Origin: Oscillospiraceae bacterium
GTDB taxonomy: Bacteria; Bacillota; Clostridia; Oscillospirales; Oscillospiraceae
Length of the DNA stretch: 6,558 bases
NCBI GenBank assembly: GCA_017539635.1
Contig: JAFYCQ010000014.1
Coordinates: forward strand, 1-6,558
Direction of reading: 5' to 3'
Shown: in pieces, positions 1 to 5,436 of the stretch
Layout of the letters: each line of letters begins with the position of its first letter
Position numbering within the stretch: the first letter of the stretch is position 1
Notes under the pieces: generated by a model
What the model was told of the DNA's origin: nothing
The model's database searches: none
What the model saw: the letters and a program-made list of their open reading frames with translations, nothing else
Made by a program: the position numbers and the translations under genes

Positions 1-720
1 ATCCTCGTATTCAAGGGAGCAGAGGGAGTGGGTTACCCCCTCCAGAGCGTCCTGAATGGGGTGGGCAAAGTCGTACATGGGGTAGATGCACCACTTGTTT
101 CCCTGCCGGTGGTGCTCCGTGTATCTGATACGGTAGATGACCGGGTCCCGGAGGTTGAAGTTTCCGGAGCTCAAATCGATCTTTGCCCTTAAAGTGTATT
201 TCCCCTCGGGGAATTCTCCCTCCCGCATACGGCGGAAGAGGTCGAGGCTTTCCTCCTTCGGCCTGTCCCGGTAGGGGGACACGGCGGGGTGAGAGGTGTC
301 GCCCCGGTATTTTGAAAACTCCTCGGGAGAAAGCTCGCAGACATAGGCCAGGCCCTTTTCTATGAGCTCAACGGCGTATTTATAGTCCTGTTCAAAATAG
401 TCGCTGCCGTAGAAAAATCTGTCGCCCCAGACGAATCCCAGCCAGTGGATGTCCTCCTTTATGGCGTCCACGAACTCCACGTCCTCTTTGGCGGGGTTGG
501 TGTCGTCCATTCTAAGGTTGCAGATACCGCCGTATTTTTCGGCGGAGCCGAAATCTATGCACAGCGCCTTGCAGTGGCCGATGTGGAGATAGCCGTTGGG
601 CTCGGGCGGGAAACGGGTGTGCACCTGCATACCCTCAAACTGCCCGCCGGGGGCGATATCCTCCTCAATAAAGGCGTGTATGAAATTTTTTGATTCGGGT
701 GCGGAAGGTAAATCCGCCAT
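1..720 (-). CDS. glnS: Glutaminyl-tRNA synthetase, N-terminal part (runs off left edge)
   Basis: Class I aminoacyl-tRNA synthetase that charges tRNA-Gln with glutamine using ATP, in the cytoplasm. I translated the minus strand from the ATG at 720 to the window edge and obtained 240 residues without a stop, somewhat under half of a typical GlnRS of about 550 residues; the rest lies outside. The catalytic Rossmann-fold signature [13 protein letters not shown] is at residues 37-49 (HIGH at 46-49), followed by the GlnRS-type [13 protein letters not shown] at 68-80 and [16 protein letters not shown] near 214-229. The last two are family blocks that separate GlnRS from GluRS, so a direct glutamine-charging enzyme is favoured over a discriminating or non-discriminating GluRS. 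The start is supported by GAGGTG (728-733) seven bases upstream. The gene is divergent from the TM1266-like gene and has its own extended -10 promoter. The KMSKS region and anticodon-binding domain are not visible. Confidence 0.96.
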   Translation of the reverse strand, partial: MADLPSAPESKNFIHAFIEEDIAPGGQFEGMQVHTRFPPEPNGYLHIGHCKALCIDFGSAEKYGGICNLRMDDTNPAKEDVEFVDAIKEDIHWLGFVWGDRFFYGSDYFEQDYKYAVELIEKGLAYVCELSPEEFSKYRGDTSHPAVSPYRDRPKEESLDLFRRMREGEFPEGKYTLRAKIDLSSGNFNLRDPVIYRIRYTEHHRQGNKWCIYPMYDFAHPIQDALEGVTHSLCSLEYED

Positions 721-756
721 GCCGCATCACCTCAAACCTTTTTAATCGTAATAATA

Positions 757-785
757 AGTATAACAAACCAGGGCATAAGTGTCAA
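757..785 (-). promoter_or_regulatory. glnS promoter (sigma-A type, extended -10)
   Basis: Read on the minus strand, TTGACA (780-785) is followed after exactly 17 bases by TATACT (757-762). A TG one base before the -10 gives the extended form TGTTATACT. Transcription would begin near 750, leaving an mRNA leader of about 30 bases before the glnS ATG at 720. No T-box-like leader fits in that space, so glnS does not look tRNA-responsive here. Confidence 0.85.
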
Positions 786-818
786 TAAAAGCATGACCAT
801 TCCATACGAGAAAAAAGG

Positions 819-847
819 TTGCCCTTTTTATTATAATGTTATACAAT
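819..847 (+). promoter_or_regulatory. Promoter of the TM1266-like gene
   Basis: TTGCCC (819-824) and TACAAT (842-847) are separated by 17 bases. The predicted start of transcription is near 854, giving a very short leader that still includes the Shine-Dalgarno site at 860-865. A second -10-like TATAAT lies at 832-837 but has no matching -35 at the right distance. The promoter is back to back with that of glnS, 33 bases separating the two -35 elements. Confidence 0.7.
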
Positions 848-870
848 AAAACAAAAAGCGAGGTGAGACC

Positions 871-1116
871 ATGGAAACGAAGGTAGCGGTCATCAGCATA
901 ATAGTTGAGGACGACAAAGCCGTAACGGAATTGAACAGCCTTTTGCACGAGTTCGGCCCCTATATCATCGGCCGGCTGGGCATACCCTACCGCGTAAGAG
1001 ACATAAACATCATCTGCGTGGCGCTGGATGCCCCGGAGGACAAGATCTCCGCTCTGGCGGAAAAGCTGGGCAAGGTCGAGGGAGTAAACGCAAAGGTGAC
1101 ATATTCAAACGTCTGA
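871..1116 (+). CDS. TM1266-family ACT-like protein (iron-only hydrogenase system regulator type)
   Basis: Small soluble protein of 81 residues. The sequence begins METKVAVISIIVEDDKAV, continues with LNSLLHEFGPYIIGRLGIPYR (about 22-42), and ends in a second alpha/beta half with ICVALDAPEDKISALAEKLG (about 48-67). This layout and the GxYIIGRxGIPYR block match my memory of the TM1266 family, a single ACT-like/ferredoxin-like fold annotated as 'iron-only hydrogenase system regulator' because many members sit beside hydrogenase maturation genes (hydE, hydF, hydG). The regulatory role is a context-based label in the literature and not a proven activity. None of the maturase genes is in this window, so the hydrogenase link here is inference. 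The ATG follows GAGGTG (860-865) at five bases. It is a single-gene transcription unit, with its own promoter and terminator. Confidence 0.85.
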   Translation: METKVAVISIIVEDDKAVTELNSLLHEFGPYIIGRLGIPYRVRDINIICVALDAPEDKISALAEKLGKVEGVNAKVTYSNV

Positions 1117-1130
1117 CGCGAATACCAAAG

Positions 1131-1176
1131 CAGCCGCCCGTGAGGAACTCTCCTCACAGGCGGCTGTTTCATTTTT
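1131..1176 (+). terminator. Intrinsic terminator after the TM1266-like gene, possibly bidirectional
   Basis: Positions 1131-1146 and 1151-1166 form a 16-position stem with one C-A mismatch and a four-base loop (ACTC), GC-rich at its base, followed by TTTCATTTTT. It begins 14 bases after the stop codon of the TM1266-like gene. It lies between two convergent genes; read on the minus strand, the stem is followed only by CTTTGGTATT, so termination of the dusB-sigma-anti-sigma transcript there is plausible but weaker. Confidence 0.9.
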
Positions 1177-1193
1177 AAATTTTAAATAAAGCT

Positions 1194-2201
1194 TTATTCC
1201 GGTTTATATACTATATAGATAACGTCGGATTCCTCGTCCTGATAATCCACCTCGCAGCCGGCGCTCTCCAGTGCCGGCAGCAGCTCCGCAGGGGCGAAGA
1301 TCTCGAACCTGCCGTCGTCCAGCTCTATGAGGTCGTAATCCAGCAGCTCTTCCGGCAGCTCGCCTCTTATGTGGACTATGGCCCTGTAGCCGCCGGTGGG
1401 GGAGATAAATAATGCTTTCTCTTCATCGACCTCGTCTTCGGGGACGGGGAGAGCGGCGGGGGATTCCGGCATATCTTCTGCGGGCATTTCCGGTGTCCTC
1501 GTGTCGGGAGCGGCGCCGCCTCCGGCGGCGCGGGTGTCGTTTGACGAGGAAGCTGCGGGCGCTGTAGAACCTGCGGATGCCGAAGCGTCTGCGGGCTTGC
1601 TTCCGCCGTCAAAGCCCACAGGCGGGAGCGGGACGGAATCCTCCTGCGGAGCTTCCTCAGCGGCAGCCGGAGCCGATTTTAAGGCGGGCGGTTCGGGAGC
1701 GGGCTCCGGCTCGGGAGCGCTCTCCGCTATCATGTTGTAGCTTACGTCACTGTCCTCCGCAATTTCATCTGATGCGGCACTGACAGGATAAGTGTTTTCG
1801 GGGGAGGTCGTTCTCAGAGGGGCGGAGGCCCCGAGATTGTATTGAGACGGGGCCGCGCCGCCGGCAGAGACGGCGTCGTTCCGCTCGGTGAATTTCGGCA
1901 CGCCCACCGCCGCTATGACAATGGCAAGGCAGGCCGCGGCCGCCGCCACGGTGATGACCGGGCGGAGCACGTTCCTCTTCGGGCGGGGGGCCGTTTTGAT
2001 CCCCTCCATTACTCCGGCAAGCAGAGCCGGGGGAGGCTCGACCTTGGTTTCTGCGCCCAAAACGGCGGACAGCAGTTCATAATAGGAGCGGCAGGAGGGG
2101 CAGCCTTCCAAGTGCTTTTCAAGTGAGGAGACATCGGCGGCGTCCAGTTCGCCGTCCAGCCGGCAGCTGATGAGCTCCCGGAATTCGTTACACCCGTTCA
2201 T
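1194..2201 (-). CDS. Membrane-anchored zinc-binding anti-sigma factor
   Basis: Likely partner that holds the adjacent ECF sigma factor inactive at the membrane. The N-terminus carries a ZAS (zf-HC2) zinc-binding anti-sigma domain with Cys4, His30, Cys34 and Cys37: the HxxxCxxC motif HLEGCPSC plus an upstream cysteine 26 positions before the histidine. One hydrophobic segment at about residues 79-101 (VITVAAAAACLAIVIAAVG) follows the basic stretch RPKRNVLR, which predicts a cytoplasmic N-terminus. Residues about 105-262 are low-complexity Pro/Ala/Ser/Glu-rich and probably a disordered extracytoplasmic stalk. Residues about 263-335 look folded, rich in acidic and aliphatic residues, and I cannot assign them to a family. 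The ATG at 2201 has a strong site (GGAGGGG) eight bases upstream and lies inside the end of the sigma gene with a 14-base overlap, which suggests translational coupling and balanced stoichiometry. Total 335 residues. The inducing signal is unknown. Confidence 0.88.
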   Translation of the reverse strand: MNGCNEFRELISCRLDGELDAADVSSLEKHLEGCPSCRSYYELLSAVLGAETKVEPPPALLAGVMEGIKTAPRPKRNVLRPVITVAAAAACLAIVIAAVGVPKFTERNDAVSAGGAAPSQYNLGASAPLRTTSPENTYPVSAASDEIAEDSDVSYNMIAESAPEPEPAPEPPALKSAPAAAEEAPQEDSVPLPPVGFDGGSKPADASASAGSTAPAASSSNDTRAAGGGAAPDTRTPEMPAEDMPESPAALPVPEDEVDEEKALFISPTGGYRAIVHIRGELPEELLDYDLIELDDGRFEIFAPAELLPALESAGCEVDYQDEESDVIYIVYKPE

Positions 2202-2817
2202 GGCTATTTCCCCTCCTTTCCCTTATTTGACGCTCCTCGGGAGAAAAAGTTCCATTCTCCGTGAGGATTTTGGCGAGAGATTTCCGCGCCCTGCTGATGC
2301 GGGACTTGACGGAGCCCTCATTTATGCCCAGAAGAGCGGAAATGTCGGCGTAGGACATGTCCGCGCCCTCCCGCAGGGCAAGTATCTGCCGGTGCTCGGG
2401 ACTGAGATGCTCCATGGCCTCGTTTATTGCCTCGGTCAGCTCCTTCTTTTCAAGGGCGTCCTCGGGGGTTAGGCGGGAGTCGGGTATTTCATACTCCCCC
2501 TCCTCTCCGTCGCTGTCGGTATAGTTGAGGGATATGACGTTTGACCGGCCGTTTTTCCGCAGCATGTCGAGACATATATTATATGTTACCCGGTAGAGCC
2601 AGGCGGAAAACCGGCTGCCTCCCCGGAAAGAGCCCAGCTTCGTGTAGGCTTTTATGAACGCCTCCTGGGAGGCGTCCAGGGCGTCCTGCTCGTTTCCGGT
2701 GAGGCGCAGCGCCAGGTTGTACACGTTTTTCTGGTGCTCCAGAACAAGCGTCTCAAAGGCGTCTCCGTCGCCGGAGAGCACCCGGTTTATTATCAATGTT
2801 TCCTCGGCGGCGGTCAC
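2188..2817 (-). CDS. ECF-type RNA polymerase sigma factor
   Basis: Sigma-70 family factor of the extracytoplasmic-function group, directing RNA polymerase to a stress or envelope regulon. From the GTG at 2817 it has 209 residues. Region 2 covers about residues 15-90, with the typical block DALDASQEAFIKAYTKL (45-61) and the -10 recognition part FSAWLYRVTYNICLDMLRK (70-88). An acidic linker, about 98-125, precedes region 4 (about 130-186), whose helix-turn-helix is MSYADISALLGINEGSVKSR (154-173). There is no region 1.1 or 3, as expected for ECF factors. The open frame extends upstream to 2949 within dusB, but the GTG is chosen because GGAGGGAGG (2826-2834) sits eight bases before it, residues after it match the usual ECF start, and GTGA forms a 4-base overlap with the dusB stop. 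The next gene encodes its anti-sigma factor. Exact ECF group not determined. Confidence 0.92.
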   Translation of the reverse strand: MTAAEETLIINRVLSGDGDAFETLVLEHQKNVYNLALRLTGNEQDALDASQEAFIKAYTKLGSFRGGSRFSAWLYRVTYNICLDMLRKNGRSNVISLNYTDSDGEEGEYEIPDSRLTPEDALEKKELTEAINEAMEHLSPEHRQILALREGADMSYADISALLGINEGSVKSRISRARKSLAKILTENGTFSPEERQIRERRGNSHERV

Positions 2818-3806
2818 GTTCGGCACCTCCCTCCGCATTTTTCGTCGTTGATTATCTCCGTAGTCACGGCCCTCACGTCCTCCAGCGTCGAGACCTTCGA
2901 GACGAGAGCCTTGTAGTACCCTCCGTGGGGCACACCTTTTAAATACCACGCCAAATGACGCCGGGCCTCCAGACAGGCGACCTTTTCGCCCCTGTACTCC
3001 GACGCCAGCTCTATCTGACGGCGGGCGAGGGCTATCCGCCGGGAAAGGGGCTGCTCCGGCGGGGGAGGAAGTCCCTCGATAAGAGCCTTGGACCGCTGGA
3101 ATATCCAGGGGTCCCCGAAGGCGCCCCGGCCGATCATCGCCATGTCGGCGCCGGTATATTTAAGGATGCGCACGGCGTCCTTTTCCGAAAAAACGTCGCC
3201 GTTGGCAATCACCGGGACGGATACGGCGCTTTTTACTTCTCTTATGGTGTCCCAGTCTGCCACGCCGGAATACATCTGGGTCTTTGTGCGGCCGTGTATG
3301 GTTATGGCGGACGCTCCGGCCTGCTGCGCCATGAGGGAGAAGGGGACGGCGTTTATGCTGCCCTTGTCCCAGCCGCGGCGGATCTTTATCGTCACGGGCC
3401 TGCCGGCGGACTTTACCACCTGCTCTATTATGTCCCGGGCAAGCTCCGGGGCTTTCATAAGGGCGCAGCCGTCGCCGTTGCCGGAAATTTTCCCCACGGG
3501 GCAGCCCATGTTTATATCAATTATATCGCAGCCCGTTATCTCCGCCGCCTTCTGGGCGGCCTCCGCCATGCACATGGGGTCGCTGCCGAAGAGCTGGACG
3601 GCAAAGGGAGATTCCCCCGGGAAGGGCACCATCAGCGTCCGCGTCTTTTTGTCCTGATAGCACAGGGCCTTGGAGCTTATCATCTCCGTAAAGGTGAGCC
3701 CCGCGCCCAGTTCCGAGCAGATCTGCCGGAAGGCGGCGTCCGTCACCCCGGCCATGGGGGCCAGGGCCAGGCGGGATTCGATTTTAACATTACCTATATA
3801 TATCAA
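2814..3806 (-). CDS. dusB: tRNA-dihydrouridine synthase (DusB-like)
   Basis: Flavin (FMN)-dependent enzyme that reduces specific uridines of tRNA to 5,6-dihydrouridine, using NADPH; cytoplasmic. The 330 residues match the usual Dus length. Visible family blocks are LAPMAGVTDAAFR (15-27), an FMN-binding TIM-barrel start; INMGCPVGKISGNGDGCALM (98-117) with the catalytic Cys102; the KIRRGW segment (141-146); ITIHGRT (168-174); ANGDV (201-205); and MIGRGAFGDPWIF (224-236), the phosphate-binding end of the barrel. The C-terminal helical tRNA-binding domain follows. The start is a TTG at 3806, chosen because AGAAGGA (3817-3823) lies ten bases upstream and the protein then begins just before IGNVKIESRLALAPMAG, as in relatives. 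It is first in an operon with the sigma and anti-sigma genes and overlaps the sigma gene by four bases. Exact tRNA target positions cannot be read from the sequence; the subgroup label dusB is by similarity. Confidence 0.93.
   Translation of the reverse strand: MIYIGNVKIESRLALAPMAGVTDAAFRQICSELGAGLTFTEMISSKALCYQDKKTRTLMVPFPGESPFAVQLFGSDPMCMAEAAQKAAEITGCDIIDINMGCPVGKISGNGDGCALMKAPELARDIIEQVVKSAGRPVTIKIRRGWDKGSINAVPFSLMAQQAGASAITIHGRTKTQMYSGVADWDTIREVKSAVSVPVIANGDVFSEKDAVRILKYTGADMAMIGRGAFGDPWIFQRSKALIEGLPPPPEQPLSRRIALARRQIELASEYRGEKVACLEARRHLAWYLKGVPHGGYYKALVSKVSTLEDVRAVTTEIINDEKCGGRCRT
2826..2834 (-). promoter_or_regulatory. Ribosome binding site that fixes the sigma-factor GTG start
   Basis: GGAGGGAGG on the minus strand lies inside the last codons of dusB, eight bases from the GTG at 2817. 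It supports this start against upstream alternatives (the ATG at 2838 and the GTG at 2949) and implies that ribosomes finishing dusB can reinitiate on the sigma gene. Confidence 0.8.
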
Positions 3807-3836
3807 AAAGCGTCCGTCCTTCTTAATATTTATTCT

Positions 3837-3865
3837 ATTTTACGGTAAAGTGGCCCCCATGTCAA
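3837..3865 (-). promoter_or_regulatory. Promoter of the dusB-sigma-anti-sigma operon
   Basis: On the minus strand, TTGACA (3860-3865) and TAAAAT (3837-3842) are separated by 17 bases, a near-consensus housekeeping promoter. Transcription should start near 3830, about 24 bases before the TTG start of dusB. It does not resemble an ECF promoter, so the sigma factor would be supplied by vegetative transcription and not mainly by autoactivation from here. Confidence 0.85.
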
Positions 3866-3943
3866 CGAAAAGGCAAAATACACGCAAATTGACAGCTATC
3901 AGGGCCAAAACGGGCCGTTTTTGCTCCAAAACGCTGAAAACAC

Positions 3944-3991
3944 AAAAAAATTTTAAATTCTATTGACAAGGCGCGTTAGTTTTGATAAACT
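3944..3991 (+). promoter_or_regulatory. S10 operon promoter with UP-like A/T tract and extended -10
   Basis: TTGACA (3963-3968) and TAAACT (3986-3991) are 17 bases apart, with TG one base before the -10 (TGATAAACT). The A/T run at 3944-3960 directly upstream of the -35 resembles an UP element bound by the RNA polymerase alpha subunits, as is common for ribosomal operons. The predicted transcription start is near 3998, about 290 bases before rpsJ. Confidence 0.85.
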
Positions 3992-4167
3992 TACCAAGCG
4001 TCTCACGGGTAACTGCGCCCGTAGGCGATAATGCGATGATGCGGGAGATTGCACGCAGGCGCAAGCTGTAAGACGTGGTCACTTCCGCGGAGTATGTCCG
4101 GCGCTTAAAGCGCATAATCGGGCGGATGGGAAATTGCTGTACGGGCGTATATCGTCTGGATGGGAAA

Positions 4168-4199
4168 AGACCGGCCGAAATAATTGCCGGTTCTATTTT
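4168..4199 (+). terminator. Possible attenuator hairpin in the S10 leader
   Basis: AGACCGGC (4168-4175) pairs with GCCGGTTCT (4186-4194, one bulged T) around a ten-base loop, and is followed by a U-rich run ending ATTTT. This has the form of a weak intrinsic terminator about 95 bases before rpsJ. An upstream CCGGC at 4098-4102 could pair with the GCCGG of the right arm and act as an antiterminator. This is inferred from inspection only. Confidence 0.4.
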
Positions 4200-4244
4200 C
4201 AGGCAGGAATGATACGCACGGAAGAGTGTACAGAAAATTTTCCA

Positions 4245-4267
4245 TCGTACGCATTAAAAACGTACGA
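4245..4267 (+). repeat. Inverted repeat next to the rpsJ ribosome binding site
   Basis: TCGTACG and CGTACGA form a perfect 7-base-pair stem around a nine-base A-rich loop. The repeat ends six bases before the AGGAGG of rpsJ (4274-4279). It has no T tract on the plus strand, so it does not look like a terminator; it could shape access to the ribosome site or be an mRNA-stabilising hairpin. Confidence 0.55.
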
Positions 4268-4287
4268 AAAAACAGGAGGAAAACAAA

Positions 4288-4602
4288 ATGGCAGCAGCAA
4301 AGAAAATGATCCGCATCAGACTCAAGGCTTACGACCATCAGCTCATCGACCAGACCGCCGAGAAGATAGTCGAGGCCGCCAAGCGTACCGACGCCAAGGT
4401 GTCCGGCCCCATCCCTCTTCCCACCAAGAAGGAAGTCGTCACCATTCTCCGCGCGGTGCACAAGTATAAGGACAGCCGTGAGCAGTTCGAGCGCAGGACC
4501 CACAAGCGTCTCATCGACATCGTCTCCCCGACCCAGAAGACGGTGGAAGCTCTTACCTCTCTCGAGATCCCGGCCGGCGTTGAGGTCGATATCAAGCTGT
4601 AA
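4288..4602 (+). CDS. rpsJ: 30S ribosomal protein S10 (NusE)
   Basis: Component of the head of the small ribosomal subunit; in bacteria the same protein, as NusE, pairs with NusB in transcription antitermination. The 104-residue product has the family's usual length and order: [20 protein letters not shown] (8-27), the ribosome-penetrating loop region [11 protein letters not shown] (38-48), and [10 protein letters not shown] (68-77). The conserved C-terminal block [10 protein letters not shown] is also present. The ATG is preceded by a perfect AGGAGG (4274-4279) at eight bases. It is the first gene of the S10 operon, with a long leader and strong promoter upstream. The 121-base gap to rplC is unusually long and structured compared with the tight spacing of the following genes. 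Confidence 0.98.
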   Translation: MAAAKKMIRIRLKAYDHQLIDQTAEKIVEAAKRTDAKVSGPIPLPTKKEVVTILRAVHKYKDSREQFERRTHKRLIDIVSPTQKTVEALTSLEIPAGVEVDIKL

Positions 4603-4632
4603 ACCCTTATACATTATTTAATTACGTCAAAA

Positions 4633-4699
4633 CCCACAGCCCGCCGACTTGCGGGGCGGGCGGGTCAAGTTGGAGAGTCTGGTTGCGGCTCTTCAACCA
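4633..4699 (+). promoter_or_regulatory. Structured intercistronic element between rpsJ and rplC
   Basis: GCCCGCC (4639-4645) pairs perfectly with GGCGGGC (4655-4661) around nine bases, and the stem can continue past a three-base bulge with ACCC/GGGT (4632-4635 with 4662-4665). A second hairpin pairs GTTGGAGAG (4669-4677) with CTCTTCAAC (4689-4697), one G-U pair; it competes with TGGTTG/CAACCA (4680-4685 with 4694-4699). No T tract follows either, so these are not ordinary terminators. The second hairpin ends 12 bases before the rplC Shine-Dalgarno site. The role could be mRNA processing, differential expression of S10 versus L3-L4, or protein binding; none is shown by sequence. Confidence 0.6.
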
Positions 4700-4709
4700 A
4701 TAACCTTAC

Positions 4710-4715
4710 AGGAGG
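4710..4715 (+). promoter_or_regulatory. Ribosome binding site that fixes the rplC TTG start
   Basis: AGGAGG lies eight bases before the TTG at 4724. The reading frame stays open upstream to a TTG at 4649, but that extension would run through the structured spacer and has no homology to L3, so the downstream TTG is preferred. Confidence 0.85.
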
Positions 4716-4723
4716 AAATAAAG

Positions 4724-5419
4724 TTGAAAAAAGCGATCATCGGCAAAAAGGTCGGCATGACGCAGATCTTTGATGAGAACGGCAAGGTCATCCCGGTAAC
4801 CGTAATAGAAGCCGGGCCCTGCGTCGTTACCCAGAAAAAAACGATGGAAAAGGACGGCTACGAGGCCATCCAGCTCGGCTTTAACGAGGTCGCCGAGAAG
4901 AAGCTCACCAAACCCGAGAACGGCCACCTGAAGAAGGCGGGCGTTTCTCCCATGAAGTACCTCAAGGAGTTCAGACTCGAGAATATCGAGGACATCAACG
5001 TGGGCGACACTCTCACGGCTGACATCTTCACCGTCGGTGAGAAGATAGACGTCACCGGCATCTCCAAGGGCAAGGGCTACCAGGGCGTTATAAAGCGCTG
5101 GGGCGCTCACAGACTCAAGGAGACCCACGGTTCCGGCCCTGTCCACCGCCACGCCGGCTCCATGAACGCCTGCTCCGATCCCTCCAGGATCTTCAAGGGC
5201 AAGATAGGCGCCGGACACATGGGCGACGAGCAGGTCACCGTTATGAACCTCGACGTAGTCAAGGTTGACGGCGAGCTTAACATGCTGGTCGTCCGGGGCG
5301 CCATTCCCGGCCCCAAGGGCGGTCTCGTGTATGTCAAGAACACCGCAAAGACGAACCGTGAGAAGAACACCGTCGTCACCGTCAGCACCAACCCGCAGAA
5401 GAAGTCCGCGAGAGGCTAA
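4724..5419 (+). CDS. rplC: 50S ribosomal protein L3
   Basis: Early-assembly protein of the large subunit that binds the 3' domain of 23S rRNA and reaches toward the peptidyl transferase centre. From the TTG start the protein has 231 residues and begins with [21 protein letters not shown] (2-22), the canonical L3 N-terminus. The conserved loop [15 protein letters not shown] (116-130), [20 protein letters not shown] (135-154), [11 protein letters not shown] (157-167) and [15 protein letters not shown] (191-205) are all present. Bacterial L3 is usually about 205-215 residues; the surplus is a basic, low-complexity tail of about 25 residues after VYVKN, probably flexible. The insertion [17 protein letters not shown] (60-76) is the normal family region. 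The gene is followed after 17 bases by rplD. A TTG start for a highly expressed ribosomal protein is notable but well supported by its AGGAGG. Confidence 0.97.
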   Translation: MKKAIIGKKVGMTQIFDENGKVIPVTVIEAGPCVVTQKKTMEKDGYEAIQLGFNEVAEKKLTKPENGHLKKAGVSPMKYLKEFRLENIEDINVGDTLTADIFTVGEKIDVTGISKGKGYQGVIKRWGAHRLKETHGSGPVHRHAGSMNACSDPSRIFKGKIGAGHMGDEQVTVMNLDVVKVDGELNMLVVRGAIPGPKGGLVYVKNTAKTNREKNTVVTVSTNPQKKSARG

Positions 5420-5436
5420 GGAAAGGAGAGAAAACA

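Larger units (their letters stand above)
3998..4287 (+). promoter_or_regulatory. Long structured 5' leader of the S10 operon
   Basis: There is no credible gene in this stretch. Several inverted repeats suggest folded RNA: ACGGG/CCCGT (4005-4009 with 4018-4022); a longer-range pairing CGTCTCAC/GTAAGACG (3999-4006 with 4068-4075, one mismatch) that competes with the first; a GCAA-capped hairpin CAGGC/GCTG around 4056-4068; the near-palindrome GCGCTTAAAGCGC (4101-4113); and TCGTACG/CGTACGA (4245-4251 with 4261-4267) just before the rpsJ ribosome site. A 10-base direct repeat GGATGGGAAA occurs at 4124-4133 and 4158-4167. S10-operon leaders in other bacteria can mediate autogenous control by L4; whether this one does is inference. 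I do not recognise it as a named riboswitch. Confidence 0.6.

Noticed and set aside
832..837. Perfect TATAAT upstream of the TM1266-like gene taken as its -10 box.
   Set aside because: The sequence 17 bases upstream (AGAAAA, 809-814) is a poor -35, while TTGCCC-17-TACAAT nearby is properly spaced.
742..948. Open frame of 68 codons on the minus strand across the glnS/TM1266 intergenic region.
   Set aside because: It overlaps the divergent promoters and the start of the TM1266-like gene, and lacks a ribosome site or domain features.
1396..1740. Open frame of 114 codons on the plus strand with Gly/Ser/Ala-rich translation.
   Set aside because: It is the reverse of the low-complexity stalk-coding part of the anti-sigma gene; no start signals.
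2818..2949. N-terminal extension of the sigma factor from upstream in-frame starts (GTG at 2949 or ATG at 2838).
   Set aside because: This part lies within dusB in another frame, shows no sigma-like residues, and the GTG at 2817 has the strong ribosome site and the stop-start overlap.
2955..3848. Open frame of 297 codons on the plus strand opposite dusB.
   Set aside because: The opposite strand encodes a complete Dus protein with all family motifs; the plus-strand translation is Gly/His/Arg-rich without recognisable domains and is a GC-bias shadow.
4105..4614. Open frame of 169 codons on the minus strand opposite the S10 leader and rpsJ.
   Set aside because: It covers rpsJ in antisense and continues into non-coding leader; no ribosome site or family resemblance.
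4649..4723. N-terminal extension of L3 from a TTG at 4649.
   Set aside because: The 25 extra residues have no counterpart in L3, run through the GC-rich hairpin region, and lack a ribosome site; AGGAGG stands before 4724.
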